A stretch of 62,292 nucleotides of DNA from Fidelibacterota bacterium. GTDB lineage: Bacteria > Fidelibacterota > UBA8477 > JABMPR01. Under the pieces are notes generated by a model. That model made no database searches, was not told the origin of the DNA, and worked only from the letters and a program-made list of their open reading frames with translations. The stretch spans positions 125,517-187,808 of the forward strand of contig JAIPJM010000003.1 of NCBI GenBank assembly GCA_021734255.1. The letters are read 5' to 3'. The stretch's first letter is position 1. Each line of letters opens with the position of its first letter. A program made the position numbers and the translations under genes. Positions 25,946 to 34,834 of the stretch are shown in pieces.

Positions 25946-26757
25946 TTAAGTAAGTCTTCCCTTGTCTGGCTCAATACCCTCAATCTTTCCAGGTCAGGTG
26001 CCTGGCGCCAATCACCATTCTTTTTGAAATAGCTTCCTACAATAAAGGCATCCGCATAGGGGAAGATCGCTTGCAGACCTTCTGGTGTCACGCCACTCCC
26101 CACAAAGACAGGAAGTCCTGCGTCTTCATATGCTGACTGCAGCTCATTTAAAATAACGGCATCGCCCGTCCTGCTGCCCGTGACAATGACACCATCGCTC
26201 AAAAAGAACTCAGCCGCGTGGATAGTCTCTGACAAAGAGAGGTCCGAGGTGATGGCATGACTACTATGCTTCTTTTTCACATCTGTAAATATCTGAATAT
26301 GGTCAGCACCGATCTGCTTTCTGAATCTCAAGAGTTCAGCAGCATCGGAATCCATGAAGCCTTCATCTGCCAGATGACCAAATACAAAACCTTCACTGCG
26401 AATGAACTGGAGATCAGCTGCCTGTGCTACAGAAAGAGCTTCCTTATTGGCGCCTGCCAGAACCTGGATGCCCAGAGGACAGTCGGTAGTCGCTCTCACC
26501 TCCACAGCAACTTTCGTTAATGCCGAAACGATCTCAGGTCCGACCTGGCGCTTCAAATATGGCACATCGTGCATGTTCTCCAGCATGATGGCCTGAACGC
26601 CTCCGGCTACCAGCGTTTCTGCTTCTCGGCAGGCCTGGTCAGCGATCTGAGAAACACTGGCCTTACTCTTTGGTGTCCCTGGAAGCGCCTGAACATGAAT
26701 CATTCCAACAATGGGCTTGGGAACAGTGAATATTTTTTTGAAGGGATCTGTAATCAT
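25942..26757 (-). CDS. BtpA/SgcQ family TIM-barrel protein
   Basis: 271 residues starting PKPIVGMIHVQALPGTP, the signature of the BtpA family, followed by ETLVAGGVQAIMLENMHDVP, FIRSEGFVFGHLADEG and PVFVGSGVTPEGL. Cyanobacterial BtpA affects photosystem I accumulation, but most bacterial members (SgcQ-like) lack a known reaction. This organism shows no photosynthesis genes, so a sugar- or nucleoside-related role is more likely. It is translationally coupled to the downstream amidohydrolase by a 4-base overlap. Confidence 0.88.
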   Translation of the reverse strand: MITDPFKKIFTVPKPIVGMIHVQALPGTPKSKASVSQIADQACREAETLVAGGVQAIMLENMHDVPYLKRQVGPEIVSALTKVAVEVRATTDCPLGIQVLAGANKEALSVAQAADLQFIRSEGFVFGHLADEGFMDSDAAELLRFRKQIGADHIQIFTDVKKKHSSHAITSDLSLSETIHAAEFFLSDGVIVTGSRTGDAVILNELQSAYEDAGLPVFVGSGVTPEGLQAIFPYADAFIVGSYFKKNGDWRQAPDLERLRVLSQTREDLLK

Positions 26758-26777
26758 CGATTTCTAGCCTTTATTGC

Positions 26778-28508
26778 TCATTCTGGACTATCACTTCGCA
26801 CAGGTCTACGGATGCTTATCCAGCTTTCGATCAGCATCCAAACCGCCAGGAGCAATACGAGAAAGTTGATAATGGCCAATAATATATGTCCGTCATTCAA
26901 GTATGTCCCTTCGCTAAGGATAATTGCCCAGATCGTCATCACCAATATGATACCAGCGGGGATACCAGCAAGCAGATAGCTTAAGCCCGGTCGTTTTTTT
27001 CTGAGCCACACCGTAAGCACAAGCAGAGCCAAGCCGGCCAGCAACTGGTTGACAGCACCAAACAGCGGCCAGAGGGTTAAGGCTCCCTTGCCGTTTGCAC
27101 CAGTTGAGAAAGCCAAGATAGCTGCAGTTACAACAGCCACGGCGGTTGTCATGAAGCGATTGGCGCCCCAGTTTTTCTGCTTCAGATCACTGAATAGCTC
27201 TGAGATAACATAGCGCTGAATACGAGTGGCTGAATCCATCGTCGTGCCGGCGAAGGAAGCAATGAATACACCCATTATGATGATCCCCAGCGCTTTCGGT
27301 ATATGGAGCGATTCCATCATGTTGGCTGAACCGATCACGACAGCGCTAACTTTGGAGCCCAAACCTTGCGAAGCAGACCAGGACTGGTAGTGTTCCTGCC
27401 AGGCAGCAGGGCCTGTTAGTAGACTGCCATCACCAGTTTCATAGGCAATTCCTATTCCTGCAGCAACTGCAATAATGACCAGGGTCGCCAGAACGGCCTC
27501 CATCAACATGGATCCATATCCAATGAAGAGGGCATCCGGTTCACTGGATACCTGTTTTGAGGTGGTGCCAGATGAGACAACTGAGTGAAAACCCGAGATG
27601 GCCCCACAAGCGATGGTGATGAACAGGAATGGTAACAGGGGTGGTGCTCCAACAGCATGAGGGTTGTAAGCGGGTGCCACGAGTGTCAGATCGCCAGCGA
27701 TGCCGGAGAACAGAACACCGAGAACCAGCAGACCGGCTGCAATGAAAAGCTGCCAGGCATTGATAAAATCTCTGGGCTGCAACAAGCGGTTCACAGGAAT
27801 GGTTGATGCAAAAAAGACATAAATGAGCAGGATGATAGTCCAGATGCCGGTAGGTGGTATTCCGGCGATAGGTGGGAGGTGGATCGGGATAAAGTGACCC
27901 AGAACGACGGTGGTGTACATGAGGGTCACTGCCACAATGGTCGAGAGCACCACATTTTTACTCTTCGTGTAGATCAGCCAGCCCAGCACGGCTGCAATAG
28001 GGATCTCGAACCATACTGGAAAGACAGCCTGGGGGAACATGTCGAAGATGACGGCGATCACCAAGCCAAAGATGGCGATGATGATCAGCAACTCCAGGTA
28101 GATCACCGAAAAGACAATGTAGCGCACCCGACGGTTCATGTATTTCGCTGTGTAGTCTGATAATGATTTGCCCTGATTCCTCAGGGACAGGACCAGAGAT
28201 CCAAGATCATGGACTGCCCCCATGAAGATGGATCCGAGAAAAACCCATAATAAAGCCGGCACCCAACCCCAGATTATTCCGATGGCCGGACCAACGATGG
28301 GGCCAGTACCAGCAATGGATGTATAGTGGTGACCAAAGATGATTCCCTTTTTTGTGGGAATAAAATCCATGCCATCTTCGAATGCTTTTGAGGGTACCAA
28401 ATGCTCAGCGGATAATTTGAATATCTTAGTAGACAGATACTTCCCGTAGGTCTGATACGCAACATAGTATCCGACAAAGGTTAGGATCATCAGGATGATT
28501 ACTTCCAT
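26778..28508 (-). CDS. cstA: Carbon starvation protein CstA, peptide/pyruvate-type transporter
   Basis: 576 residues with about 15-16 hydrophobic segments. Conserved blocks include FIPTKKGIIFGHHYTSIAGT, GPIVGPAIGIIWGWVPALLW, FLGSIFMGAVHDLGSLVLS and FHSVVSSGTTSKQV. The shorter length than E. coli CstA (about 700) matches the family branch that lacks the C-terminal extension. CstA-type proteins import peptides or pyruvate. No partner YbdD-like protein was found next to it. Confidence 0.93.
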   Translation of the reverse strand: MEVIILMILTFVGYYVAYQTYGKYLSTKIFKLSAEHLVPSKAFEDGMDFIPTKKGIIFGHHYTSIAGTGPIVGPAIGIIWGWVPALLWVFLGSIFMGAVHDLGSLVLSLRNQGKSLSDYTAKYMNRRVRYIVFSVIYLELLIIIAIFGLVIAVIFDMFPQAVFPVWFEIPIAAVLGWLIYTKSKNVVLSTIVAVTLMYTTVVLGHFIPIHLPPIAGIPPTGIWTIILLIYVFFASTIPVNRLLQPRDFINAWQLFIAAGLLVLGVLFSGIAGDLTLVAPAYNPHAVGAPPLLPFLFITIACGAISGFHSVVSSGTTSKQVSSEPDALFIGYGSMLMEAVLATLVIIAVAAGIGIAYETGDGSLLTGPAAWQEHYQSWSASQGLGSKVSAVVIGSANMMESLHIPKALGIIIMGVFIASFAGTTMDSATRIQRYVISELFSDLKQKNWGANRFMTTAVAVVTAAILAFSTGANGKGALTLWPLFGAVNQLLAGLALLVLTVWLRKKRPGLSYLLAGIPAGIILVMTIWAIILSEGTYLNDGHILLAIINFLVLLLAVWMLIESWISIRRPVRSDSPE

Positions 28509-28548
28509 TTGATTACCCCACTTGTGTTTTTTTAACCGTCGATGCGTA

Positions 28549-30891
28549 CTACTTGATCAACGTAACTTTCTGTGCTCCAACAATCTTGCCTGAGATCAAA
28601 TGTAGAATATAGACGCCGGATGACAATGAATTACCCTGTGCATCTTGGGCTTTCCAGACCAGCTCTACCGGTCCCTCTTCCCTATATTCATCAATAATTG
28701 TTCCCAGAAATTCCCCCCTCAGGCTGATCAGGTCGATCCGTGCCTGTCCTGTCTCTGGTAACTGAAACCTGAGCCTGGTCTGGCCATTGAAGGGATTTGG
28801 AAATGCTGATAGACTCAATTCTTCTGGGAGCGTCACCTCGGGGTCAATGGAGGTCAGCGTGTTGGAATAGCCGGGTGTAGCATCATCAAAGAGGACCCAA
28901 TCTGCCCCGCCATCCTGCTCCCGGCCATAGGATTGATCTGCTACAAGAGGCCCGAACTCGACATGGTCAATGACAGTCGTTCCATCTGCCTCGGTAAAAA
29001 TAATGGCTTCACCGTCTGCACTCAGTTTGAAATTGGCGTGCAAGCCAGGCTGGTTTTGATCACCATCTTCATCGCACCAGACCAACAAAAACTCTTGGGG
29101 ACCGATCGTCGCACCGGAATCTGGAAATTGCCATTTTACCAGATTATCCGCTTTGTCACTGAGATACATTCCTGCCAGGTCAAGGTTGATGTCACCTGTG
29201 TTATAGATCTCGACCCAATCATCATGCTCTCCGGCAGGATCAACAGGCCCCTGGTCATTTTTCGTCATCAATTCATTGATCACCAGGGCTAATTCGCTTG
29301 ATCCCAGAATCGTCGGCGCAACCGGTTCTTGGCGGGGATAGCGCATGAGGCGGCCATTCACATCTTCGGCTATTACTTGAAACCTGACCTGTCCTCGAAG
29401 ACCGACTGGCGGTAGCGTGACCGTCCAGCGGTGGGCCTCCTGGATCACTGTGGTGTTATTCACTGGATCAAAGGTCATGGGAATTTCTGTCGGGGTCGTC
29501 TCGCTTCCATACACGGCTTCTACGATCACCTGATTGAGCTGGGCAACACTATGGATCGACACATCCAGGTGAATGCTGTCATCAGTCGTCGGTGTTGCTG
29601 GCCAATGATCGAGAGCGTAGATCAACGGTGAAGCGGGCTCATAATCCAGTTGGGAGGGTAGCAGGTTGTTGCGCAAGTTGATAAATTCTTTTAAGCCCCG
29701 TCTGACATGTTGGTTTGACCAGTTGCTTACTGAATAGGATTGGTGAAAATCAGGGATGGAAAATCCATAATCCAGGGTTCGAAAGCTATCCAATTCCGCC
29801 CAGGGTGTGATCATCGTTTTCAGGCTATCGATCCGAGCCTCTACCTTGACCAGTCGGGTCACTCTGTCAGAATAGAACCCCAGCATATGGGTATATAGGT
29901 TGCGATATTGGGGAACCTGCAGGATCTTTTCGATCAGGGGCCGACCATCACCATCATTCATGGGAAAATGATAGGGATCGACGCTGGTCCAATCGATGCC
30001 GAACCAGTCGATACCAAAGCTGTTGTCGTAGTCAAAGGGGATCCACCTGAATTTGTCAGCACTGGGGTCATGGTATAGATAATAATTATTCCTCAGGAAC
30101 CAGTAGTCGTCCCAGCTGCCTGTCAGGTTATTGATGGCGATGTAGCTTAAAAAGTCCGGTACATGGAGCACCTTTTCAATAGCCTCTGGAAATTCTGAAG
30201 TGGCTGTATTGTTTATTACATCGATGAGGTTCGCGAGTTTGCTATAGTCGTAGATATCCTCATTGGTCATGAGTTCATAAGGCCGATCATCACCTGAGGA
30301 AGGATGATAATCCTCCTGTCTACCACTCCCCTGATAGTTCAGATCTGCTGGCCAGAGACATTTCCACAAATTACCACTGTCATCCTCAAAATGTTTATTC
30401 AGAAATTCATCATCGATATGCTCGATGGATATATACAAACCATAATATTCATCGTTGATATAGACTGCACAATGGGCAGCCCGGGAGGCTGCCATCCCGA
30501 TCTGCTGATAGATATCCCAGCAGAGCTTACTTCTGATGATGGAAGGGTCATTGTGCTCACCATTGAGATTCATCTTATCAACCCCGTAGAATTCCCGGCC
30601 AGGGACAAAGGTATTGAAGGAAAGCTTAAAGGATTTTTTTGCAGATTGGCGGGAGGTGTTGCCCCGGATCCGAAAGCCGACCTGCTCAATGGTCTCATCA
30701 ATCCTGGCGTTCTTAAAGTGAACTGTGGCCTCATGTAGAGAGTCACTATCAATGTTCTCGTAGATCCACTCCAGGTCCTCAGGTGCCACCTGAACTTGAA
30801 TGACGGCTATTTCCGAGTCATCGTAAAGCAGGTCACTGGCATCAGCGAAGAGGAGCAGGGGGAAGACTGAGAGTAAAAGAATTGACCGCAT
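28549..30891 (-). CDS. Secreted CotH-kinase-like protein with lamin-tail domain and sorting tail
   Basis: 780 residues with a signal peptide (RSILLLSVFPLLLFADA). Residues about 25-420 are a CotH domain: RIRGNTSRQSAKKSFKLSF, KMNLNGEHNDPSIIRSKLC, YINDEYYGLYISIEHIDDEF and FRWIPFDYDNSFGIDWFG. CotH proteins are atypical protein kinases of the spore coat and of secreted bacterial systems. A lamin-tail domain follows (LVINELMTKNDQG ... DDWVEIYNTGDINLDLAG). The C-terminal tail SLSAFPNPFNGQTRLRFQLP resembles a type IX sorting signal. It lies between the kinase-fusion gene and cstA but is probably separately expressed. Confidence 0.88.
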   Translation of the reverse strand: MRSILLLSVFPLLLFADASDLLYDDSEIAVIQVQVAPEDLEWIYENIDSDSLHEATVHFKNARIDETIEQVGFRIRGNTSRQSAKKSFKLSFNTFVPGREFYGVDKMNLNGEHNDPSIIRSKLCWDIYQQIGMAASRAAHCAVYINDEYYGLYISIEHIDDEFLNKHFEDDSGNLWKCLWPADLNYQGSGRQEDYHPSSGDDRPYELMTNEDIYDYSKLANLIDVINNTATSEFPEAIEKVLHVPDFLSYIAINNLTGSWDDYWFLRNNYYLYHDPSADKFRWIPFDYDNSFGIDWFGIDWTSVDPYHFPMNDGDGRPLIEKILQVPQYRNLYTHMLGFYSDRVTRLVKVEARIDSLKTMITPWAELDSFRTLDYGFSIPDFHQSYSVSNWSNQHVRRGLKEFINLRNNLLPSQLDYEPASPLIYALDHWPATPTTDDSIHLDVSIHSVAQLNQVIVEAVYGSETTPTEIPMTFDPVNNTTVIQEAHRWTVTLPPVGLRGQVRFQVIAEDVNGRLMRYPRQEPVAPTILGSSELALVINELMTKNDQGPVDPAGEHDDWVEIYNTGDINLDLAGMYLSDKADNLVKWQFPDSGATIGPQEFLLVWCDEDGDQNQPGLHANFKLSADGEAIIFTEADGTTVIDHVEFGPLVADQSYGREQDGGADWVLFDDATPGYSNTLTSIDPEVTLPEELSLSAFPNPFNGQTRLRFQLPETGQARIDLISLRGEFLGTIIDEYREEGPVELVWKAQDAQGNSLSSGVYILHLISGKIVGAQKVTLIK

Positions 30892-30951
30892 ACTTCAGCA
30901 AATCTAATGTCCTGGGAGACGATTAGAAATCATTCATATCACAGGTCTGTG

Positions 30952-32304
30952 CTAATGCACATCGTAGATGCTGCCACCGATAAACTCCCTGAAGTGTGAG
31001 GTCTCCGGGATGGGTGATTCATCCGTAACTGGAGAAATATCCTCCAGCATGGCGCGGACCCGACTGGCTCGCAGATAGGCGTCAACCCGTTTGGGGTCAT
31101 CCCTGAATTCTGCTTCCCACTCTTTAAAATGATCGAAGAGTCGATTTCGCATCACTGGCAGCTCGTAGGGTACCGCTCCATTAATGATGTAATCAGCCAT
31201 ATTCACATAGGGCAGAATATTCCTCAATTCCGCGTTGCGGACATAATGCCAATGGGTCAGGGTTTGTTTGGGGTCATAGGCCCGGTGCTGCTCATCCCGG
31301 ATCATGCGGCGCATGAGCCGGAGATCGGTCCAGCGAATGAACTTTCCATTATTAGCCTTCATCTGCAGCAATGTCTCGATATAGACTTTAAAAATACTTG
31401 ATCCGTCGATCCCGGCAAGCATGTCTCCATACAATCCGTGGAGACTATCGATAAGGATGATATCGTTGGAGCTGATCTTCATGGGCGTCTGCTCCAGCGT
31501 CCGTGTTCCAGAGGCAAAATCATAATAGGGTATACGGACCTCTTCACCACGCAGGAGCTGTTTGACATGCTGATTGATCAAGGCAAGATCCAGGGCCTGC
31601 GGGGTCTCAAAATCATAGTCACCAAACTCATCAACTGGATGGAGCTCCAGATCGAAAAAGTAGTGATCAATATTCAGTTCAACCAGCCCCAGCCCCTTTT
31701 TCTCCAGGTACTGAGCCAATTTTCTGGTGGTCGTTGTTTTACCTGAAGAAGACGGTCCAGCGACCACAACGATACGGATGTTGCCATTGCGCTCGTGGAT
31801 CAATTCGGCAGCAGCCTGTACATCTGCTTCATAGGCTGCATCTGCCTCCAGACAAATATCCCGGAACTCTCCCTTAGCGATCCGCTGATTCAGTTTTTCC
31901 ACCGAGTTCACATTGTGATCAGCAGCCCAACTGAGAACCTCATAGATCTTCTGATAGGGAATGTTTCCTGAATGGACCTTGGATTTACTTAGCTTTGCCT
32001 TGCGTTTCTCATGCTGGGAGGCTCGGTACAGGATGAACTGTTTGGCAACCTGAGCGTGCCCCTCTTCGATGAGCACCTTTTCCACAATATCCTGGATCTT
32101 TTCCACCATGGGTGGATGCTCATTGGCATAATTCTCACAAACAACGCGCTCCACCTTTAGGGCGAGTTTTTCGGCGGTTTCCTTATCCCTGCCCCCCATG
32201 GCGACGGCTGCACGATATATGGCATTGGTAATGCGTTGGCGGGAATACTCTACCAGGGTACCATCCCGTTTGAAAACATGTGTCAGGTTACCCCTGTCAC
32301 TCAT
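30952..32304 (-). CDS. ATP-cone domain fused to uridine-kinase-like P-loop kinase
   Basis: About 450 residues. The N-terminal 90 or so form an ATP-cone (VFKRDGTLVEYSRQRITNAI ... ILYRASQHEKRKAK), the nucleotide-sensing domain of ribonucleotide reductases and NrdR. From about residue 175 a phosphoribulokinase/uridine-kinase domain follows: IVVVAGPSSSGKTTTTRKLA, NIDHYFFDLELHPVDEFGDY, FETPQALDLALI and IILIDSLHGLYGDML. This pairing suggests ATP/dATP control over nucleoside phosphorylation, which is inference. The start may be ATG 32304 or 32310; both overlap the TPM gene stop. Confidence 0.85.
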   Translation of the reverse strand: MSDRGNLTHVFKRDGTLVEYSRQRITNAIYRAAVAMGGRDKETAEKLALKVERVVCENYANEHPPMVEKIQDIVEKVLIEEGHAQVAKQFILYRASQHEKRKAKLSKSKVHSGNIPYQKIYEVLSWAADHNVNSVEKLNQRIAKGEFRDICLEADAAYEADVQAAAELIHERNGNIRIVVVAGPSSSGKTTTTRKLAQYLEKKGLGLVELNIDHYFFDLELHPVDEFGDYDFETPQALDLALINQHVKQLLRGEEVRIPYYDFASGTRTLEQTPMKISSNDIILIDSLHGLYGDMLAGIDGSSIFKVYIETLLQMKANNGKFIRWTDLRLMRRMIRDEQHRAYDPKQTLTHWHYVRNAELRNILPYVNMADYIINGAVPYELPVMRNRLFDHFKEWEAEFRDDPKRVDAYLRASRVRAMLEDISPVTDESPIPETSHFREFIGGSIYDVH

Positions 32305-32761
32305 CCTCATGATCTCCAAACTTCAGGTCGTTGCTGAGTTCATTCACATCATCTGTGTCAACTGGAAAGTACTTGGACAGATTCTCTCCCAGTGCATTGA
32401 TGCCCTTGAGAAGGCCGGCTTTCATCTGACCATTTGTAAAAGCTGTACGCATCGCCTCAACTGTTTCTTCCCAGAAATTCTCCGGTACGCGGGCATGGAT
32501 GCCCTCATCACCGTAAACAGCGAACTTCTGCTCTGTCAGGAAAAGGGTGATCAGGGTAGCGTTCCGCTCTTTGGTGTTGAAAAGCTTGGCTTTTTCAAAT
32601 ATCCGGCGCGTTGTCTTGTAGGGTTGACCATTTGAAGTCGTATTAAAGCTGATGACGATCTCTCCACTGGTTCGACCTTCAAAAACCTTGATGGCTTCTG
32701 AAATCTCTTCCAGGTCCTGGTCACTGAATATTTCCCTGGCCAGCCGTTCTGCTTTCTTCAT
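32297..32761 (-). CDS. TPM-domain protein (TLP18.3/Psb32/MOLO-1 type)
   Basis: 154 residues, a single TPM domain: ISEAIKVFEGRTSGEIVISF, RNATLITLFLTEQKFAVYGD and GIHARVPENFWEETVEAMR. No signal peptide or membrane anchor is visible, unlike many YgcG-type relatives, so it is probably cytoplasmic. TPM proteins of plants have acid phosphatase activity; bacterial functions are largely unknown. Its stop overlaps the start of the ATP-cone kinase and it follows RNase G by 18 bases, so the three form a likely operon. Confidence 0.87.
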   Translation of the reverse strand: MKKAERLAREIFSDQDLEEISEAIKVFEGRTSGEIVISFNTTSNGQPYKTTRRIFEKAKLFNTKERNATLITLFLTEQKFAVYGDEGIHARVPENFWEETVEAMRTAFTNGQMKAGLLKGINALGENLSKYFPVDTDDVNELSNDLKFGDHEDE

Positions 32762-32779
32762 ATCGCCTCCTTTATAAGA

Positions 32780-34351
32780 TCAAAACTCGTCGGTGATATC
32801 TTGCCCGTTCTTCCTACTCACAATTCTGAATTCGTCCATGTTCTTGGATTCGTCCTCAACGATCTCCACCTTGATGAAGTGCTGCCATTGTATCTGACGA
32901 ATCACACTCTTGCGACCAGACTTGAGGAACTTAGCCAGCTCTGGGTTCACAATGATCTGCAATCTGAATTCGCGTTTCTTCGTTTGGAATCTGCGGAACC
33001 AGCCTTCGATCTGGGTAGCTACGGCAGCCTTGGACATAATGCGTCCTCTACCATGACAAACCGGACATTCTTCTGTCGCTGAGAGGAGCAGGCTCAAGCG
33101 GATGCGTTGACGGGTCATTTCCAGAAGACCAAAATCCGAGATGTAGTTCACCGCGACCTTTGCTCTGTCCTTGCGAAGTTCACGACGGAGTTCGTAATAG
33201 ACCTTTTTCTTGTTGTCTTCACGCGACATGTCAATGAAATCAATGACGATCAGTCCACCCAGGTCTCGCAGACGGAGCTGCTGAGCAATAGCTCTGGCAG
33301 CTTCAAGGTTGATCTTCACCGCATTGGCCTCATGGTCCTTCTTGCCAATGAATTTTCCTGAGTTTACATCGATGGAGACCAGAGCTTCGGTCTGCTCGAT
33401 CACAATGGAAGCACCGCTTCTCAAGCGAACATTCCTGGACATGGAGATATCGATGCCCTTTTGCACATTATATGCATCGAAGAGCGGTAATTTTTTCTTA
33501 TACAGATCCAGTCTATTCAGAAGCTGCGGAGCTGCTCCTTTCAAATAGCTGGACAGCTGTTTGTGCATCCCTTTGCTATCAGTGATTACGCGCTGAACAT
33601 CATTGGTAAATAGATCTCGTATCAGGCTGGATACTGTTTCCATGTCCTTGTAGACAAGGACGGGACCCTTTTTGGCTTTAATCGCTTTTTCCATCCGCTT
33701 ATAAGAGTCCAGGAGATTATTCAGGTCAGCACCCAGGGTTTCAGCGTCTTTGCCTTCGGTGACGGTCCTGGCGATAAGACCAAAGCCTTTGGGTTTCATT
33801 TCGTGACAGGTGCGACGCAGTCTGCGTCTCTCATAATTATTGTAGATTTTTCTGGAAATACCCACGTAATCAGCGTGAGGGACCAGAACGAGAAAGCGCC
33901 CGGGAAGCGAAATATTGGTGGTGACCCTGGCTCCCTTACCCATGTAGGGCTCTTTAATAACCTGGACCAGGATCTCCTGACCAGTTCTAAGCTTGGGAAC
34001 ATGGTGGTGTCTGTGTGAATCTTTCCTGCGATCTCTCGAGCGCTTTTGGTTGCGTTGGTTTTGATTATCCTTGTCATCATCGTCCTGGTCATCATCGTCT
34101 TGATCCAGCAGAAATGATTCCCCTTCCAATTCTGAAAAGGGCAGGAATGCATTCGCACCCATCCCAATATCCACAAATGCTGCTTGCATGCCGGGGAGCA
34201 CATTCTCTACAACTCCTTTGTAGATATTCCCCACGATCCGGATGTTTTCCGGTTTTTCCACATAAAGTTCCACCAATACGTCATCTTCATGGATGGCGAT
34301 CCGTGTTTCCTTATGGGTTTGGTTTATAAAGATATCCTTCTTCATAGCCAA
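32780..34351 (-). CDS. rng: Ribonuclease G/E
   Basis: Endoribonuclease acting in rRNA maturation and mRNA turnover. Residues about 1-125 hold the S1 domain (IYKGVVENVLPGMQAAFVDI, NAFLPFSELEG), the RNase H-like part and DNase I-like part follow (SGASIVIEQTEALVSIDVNS with catalytic Asp, LGGLIVIDFIDM with the second Asp), and TEECPVCHGRGRI gives the zinc link CPxCxGxG. The S1 loop carries a long charged low-complexity insertion, residues about 82-120 (runs of Asp, then Lys, Arg and His). Length (523) is normal for RNase G. It sits downstream of the radical-SAM gene, a neighbourhood common in bacteria. Confidence 0.95.
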   Translation of the reverse strand: MAMKKDIFINQTHKETRIAIHEDDVLVELYVEKPENIRIVGNIYKGVVENVLPGMQAAFVDIGMGANAFLPFSELEGESFLLDQDDDDQDDDDKDNQNQRNQKRSRDRRKDSHRHHHVPKLRTGQEILVQVIKEPYMGKGARVTTNISLPGRFLVLVPHADYVGISRKIYNNYERRRLRRTCHEMKPKGFGLIARTVTEGKDAETLGADLNNLLDSYKRMEKAIKAKKGPVLVYKDMETVSSLIRDLFTNDVQRVITDSKGMHKQLSSYLKGAAPQLLNRLDLYKKKLPLFDAYNVQKGIDISMSRNVRLRSGASIVIEQTEALVSIDVNSGKFIGKKDHEANAVKINLEAARAIAQQLRLRDLGGLIVIDFIDMSREDNKKKVYYELRRELRKDRAKVAVNYISDFGLLEMTRQRIRLSLLLSATEECPVCHGRGRIMSKAAVATQIEGWFRRFQTKKREFRLQIIVNPELAKFLKSGRKSVIRQIQWQHFIKVEIVEDESKNMDEFRIVSRKNGQDITDEF

Positions 34352-34387
34352 TCCTTACTGTAGTATAGGGAACTGATAAAAGAGGGT

Positions 34388-34407
34388 GTTGAGAAGCCTT
34401 TCTCAAC
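34388..34407 (-). terminator. Possible terminator hairpin before rng
   Basis: A perfect 8-pair stem (GTTGAGAA and TTCTCAAC, 4-base loop) precedes ACCCTCTTTT on the minus strand. The U-tract is poor, so termination may be partial. It lies 36 bases upstream of the rng ATG and overlaps the final TGA of the candidate small frame. It might separate the upstream radical-SAM transcript from rng or act as a leader structure. Confidence 0.5.
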
Positions 34408-34564
34408 GAGGGTCGTTCAAACCGATTGAACGTAATTTCTTAAATTCTTTTGCGCTCTTACTACCTCAGCGGGTTTTCTTTACCCTGTTAGCCAAGTCTT
34501 GCGCATTGGCGATCCAAATTGAATCGCTAAATTCTTTTACCAACTCCAGCTTAGACAGGTTCAA
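34403..34564 (-). pseudogene. Candidate small protein gene interrupted by in-frame TGA
   Basis: From a TTG at 34564, preceded by AGAGGACAGG, the minus strand encodes 32 residues starting MNLSKLELVKEFSDSIWIAN and ending with NRVKKTR, then TGA (34468-34466). The same frame continues for 20 residues (GSKSAKEFKKLRSIGLNDPR) to a second TGA. Both parts have the look of a charged helical protein. No Cys partner and no SECIS-like hairpin follow the first TGA, so selenocysteine is unlikely; a nonsense change of an Arg CGA codon or chance are better explanations. I do not recognise the family. Confidence 0.35.
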
Positions 34565-34834
34565 ATCACCTGTCCTCTGTTATCAGGCAGTTTGATCTTT
34601 ACTGCCCGTGTTAAATACTGTGAAAAGCGTGGTCCTGAATTAAGATCTATATGTTATCAGGTACGTGTTGATCTGTCAGACGTTCGTCCACACACAACTG
34701 TCTGCTTATCCCACCGGTCCAAGCCGGGAGCGTTCAAGGTATTGAACATGGATAAACCGCTATTCGCAAAGGAAAGTGAACCCGTTCAGATTCTTTCCAC
34801 AGCTCTCTATAACCGATCAAACTCCGCTGACACA

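Larger units (their letters stand above)
34352..34834. other. 483-base gap with several hairpins and a possible broken small gene
   Basis: Between the radical-SAM gene and rng, both minus, lies a long region with no intact gene of usual size. On the minus strand it contains hairpins GACAGGT/ACCTGTC (34555-34575), GGCAGT/ACTGCC (about 34584-34605) and GTTGAGAA/TTCTCAAC (34388-34407). It also has a 20-codon open segment after an in-frame TGA (see 34403-34564). I saw no tRNA, tmRNA or RNase P signature. It may hold the promoter and leader of the rng operon, an unrecognised structured RNA or a decayed gene. Confidence 0.5.

Noticed and set aside
34466..34468. Second selenocysteine codon in the small frame before rng
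   Set aside because: No SECIS-like hairpin follows, no Cys-x-x-U or other redox motif, and no known family; treated as an interrupted or chance frame.
34555..34575. T-arm-like hairpin with TTCAAAT loop suggesting a tRNA or tmRNA
   Set aside because: No acceptor, D or anticodon arms can be fitted around it, and the stem register is off relative to a T-arm.
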